Shown here piece after piece: positions 5,014 through 6,693 of a stretch of DNA of 6,693 nt. Source of the stretch: an uncultured Collinsella sp. (GTDB lineage: Bacteria; Actinomycetota; Coriobacteriia; Coriobacteriales; Coriobacteriaceae); the NCBI GenBank assembly GCA_900544235.1, contig UQUL01000066.1, positions 1 to 6,693 on the forward strand, given 5' to 3'. The translations under genes and the position numbers were made by a program. The notes beneath the pieces were generated by a model. It did no database searches. It worked only from the letters and a program-made list of their open reading frames with translations, and was not told the origin of the DNA. Position 1 is the first letter of the stretch; each line of letters begins with the position of its first letter.

Positions 5014-6649
5014 ATGAGCAAACTCGTCGAGGGCATCAAGGACCGCATGGTCGCTGCTGCGCGCGAGGCCGCGCCCGCCGTGGTGGACGCCGCGCAGAAG
5101 GCCGCGACTGCCGCTGCCGAGAAAGTTGCCGAGGCAGTTGCCGATGCCAAGAACGCGGCAGGGGAGACGTCCGTCGCTAGCGCGCCCATCACTGCCGCTG
5201 AGCCCGTAGCCGCCACTGCCGCCCAGGCCCCCGAAGGCGCGATCTTCAACCCCGAGGCCGCCCGCGGCAACCTGCACCTGGGCATCGACGTGGGCTCCAC
5301 CACCGTTAAACTCGCCGTGCTCAACGACGACAACCAGATCGTCTACGCCAAGTACCAGCGCCACCACACCGACGTCCGTGCCTGCGCCCGCGATCTGTTC
5401 GAGGGTGCCGCGACCGTGCTGCCGACGGCTCAGATGACCTGCGCCATCACCGGCTCGGGCGGTCTGCTGCTGTCCCAGTGGCTCGACCTGGAGTTTGTCC
5501 AGGAGGTCATCGCCAGCAAGCGTGCCGTCGAGACCCTCATCCCGGCCACCGATGTCGCCATCGAGCTGGGCGGCGAGGACGCCAAGATCATCTACTTCGA
5601 CAACGGCATCGAGCAGCGTATGAACGGCACCTGCGCCGGCGGCACGGGCGCGTTCATCGACCAGATGGCAACCCTGCTGCACACCGACGCGAGCGGCCTC
5701 AACGAGCTCGCGGCCAACGCCACCACCATCTATCCCATCGCCAGCCGCTGCGGCGTTTTTGCCAAGACCGACGTCCAGCCGCTGCTCAACGAGGGCGCCC
5801 GCCCCGAGGACGTGGCTGCCTCCATCTTCCAGGCCGTCGTGACCCAGACCATCTCGGGCCTGGCATGCGGCCGTCCCATCCGCGGCAACGTCGCCTTCTT
5901 GGGCGGCCCGCTGCAGTACCTCTCCGAGCTGCGCCACCGCTTCTACCTCACGCTCAACCTGGACGAGGAGCACCGCATTGTGCCCCAAAACGCTCACCTG
6001 TTTGTGGCGAGCGGCGCCGCCATGGCGCACGAGTCCAACAAGCTCAGCACGTTCCCGCAGCTCATCGAGGCCATCGATGCCCTGGGTGACACGCAGGGTG
6101 CCGAGGTCGAGCGTCTGGACCCGCTCTTTGCCACCGATGAGGACTTTGCCGAGTTCAAGACCCGCCACGACCAGGAAGTCGTTCCCAAGGGCAAGCTCGA
6201 AGGCTACACCGGCCGCGTGTTCATCGGCATCGACGCCGGCTCCACCACCATGAAGGCCGCGCTCGTGGGCGAGGACGGTCAGCTGCTGCACACCTGGTAC
6301 GGCAACAACAACGGCGACATCCTGGGCACGGCCAAGGTCATCATGGCCGATTTCTACAACCACATCCCCGCCGGCTGCACCATCGGCCACGTGACCACCA
6401 CGGGCTACGGCGAGGCGCTGCTCATCGAGGCCCTCAAGGCCGATTCCGGCGAGATCGAGACCGTCGCTCACCTGCGCGGCGCCAAGGCGTTCCTGCCCGG
6501 CGTCGAGTTCATTCTGGACATTGGCGGCCAGGACATGAAGTGCCTGCGCGTCAAGGACGGCGTTATCGAGCACATCATGCTCAACGAGGCCTGCTCGTCG
6601 GGTTGCGGTAGCTTTATCGAGAGCTTCGCCGTCTCTATGAACATGGACG
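5014..6649 (+). CDS. Large 2-hydroxyacyl-CoA dehydratase activase-like ATPase (BadF/BadG/BcrA/HgdC family), 3' truncated
   Basis: Members couple ATP hydrolysis to electron transfer, activating 2-hydroxyacyl-CoA dehydratases or benzoyl-CoA reductases; large fused members like this have unproven partners. About 545 residues are genomic. Two tandem ASKHA-type ATPase modules are visible. Module 1: GIDVGSTT (90-97), ELGGEDAKI (184-192), NGTCAGGTGAF with Cys207, SRCGVFAKTD with Cys246, FLGGP (295-299). Module 2: GIDAGSTT (405-412), DIGGQD (502-507), ACSSGCGSF with Cys527 and Cys531. Cys207 and Cys246 match the positions that hold the shared [4Fe-4S] cluster in HgdC-type activators. Relatives of this two-module type usually run past 1,400 residues with DUF2229 and dehydratase-like parts, so most of the gene is missing. 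Residues 1-85 are an Ala/Glu/Lys-rich extension ending in a Pro/Ala linker. AGGAG sits six bases before the ATG at 5014. Codons after 6649 are adapter, not protein. Confidence 0.9.
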
Positions 6650-6693
6650 CTGTCTCTTATACACATCTGACGCTGCCGACGAAGCTAGAAGTG
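6650..6693. other. Illumina Nextera adapter and index (sequencing artefact)
   Basis: CTGTCTCTTATACACATCT (6650-6668) is the transposase mosaic end. GACGCTGCCGACGA (6669-6682) is the rest of the Nextera read-1 adapter in reverse complement. AGCTAGAA (6683-6690) occupies the i5 index position; its reverse complement TTCTAGCT is, as I recall, index S515. GTG (6691-6693) is the first part of the flow-cell primer. Base 6650 may be genomic or adapter. In the activase frame it would add the false peptide VSYTHLTLPTKLEV, and on the other strand a false start MCIRDS. Confidence 0.98.

Noticed and set aside
5478..6089. 203-codon plus-strand frame inside the activase
   Set aside because: Arg/Pro/His-rich composition typical of a +1 frame of a GC-rich gene; no ribosome binding site.
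4999..6666. 555-codon open frame on the minus strand
   Set aside because: It is antisense to the activase, whose ATPase motifs are unmistakable. It has a Val/Gly/Ala/Asp-rich composition typical of the complement of GC-rich codons, and its start codon with MCIRDS lies inside the Nextera adapter.

Overview
The window looks like a high-GC chromosome fragment from a Coriobacteriia-type gut actinobacterium, most probably Collinsella or a close relative. I base this on GC-rich third codon positions, strong GGAGG-type ribosome binding sites, an amt-P-II pair, a TetR gene next to a 2-hydroxyacyl-CoA-dehydratase-activase-like gene, and short GGGAC/GTCCC-type palindromes between genes. The genus is an inference. 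All genes I can support are on the + strand except one candidate antisense RNA.

Layout. 1-818: 3' part of a membrane protein of the putative type IV ABC-transporter (CmpB) family with a long basic tail. 819-1016: intergenic, with three GTTTC boxes at two-turn spacing. 1017-2294: ammonium channel. 2304-2397: strongly self-complementary intergenic element. 2451-2789: P-II signalling protein lacking the usual modified tyrosine. 2805-2836: strong terminator hairpin. 2871-3734: Cof-type HAD phosphatase. 3735-4199: a compact accessory island bracketed by two near-identical 29-bp palindromes. It holds a 41-codon gene for a hydrophobic peptide with a basic tail, its own promoter, a hairpin over its ribosome binding site and a convergent promoter downstream, which together look like a type I toxin-antitoxin locus. 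4226-4270: two palindromes over the promoter of the following TetR gene. 4292-5002: TetR regulator (TTG start). 5014-6649: a large activase-like protein of the BadF/BadG/BcrA/HgdC family, 11 bases behind the TetR gene and cut off by the end of the true sequence. 6650-6693: Illumina Nextera adapter plus index, so the last 44 bases are not genomic.

How the genes work together. The ammonium channel and P-II protein form a nitrogen uptake and sensing pair, with P-II expected to plug the channel when nitrogen is sufficient. The TetR protein and the activase are probably one operon, with TetR repressing it through the palindromes in its own promoter. The HAD phosphatase seems to stand alone. The small-peptide island between HAD and TetR is the most unusual part and the best candidate for an undescribed system.
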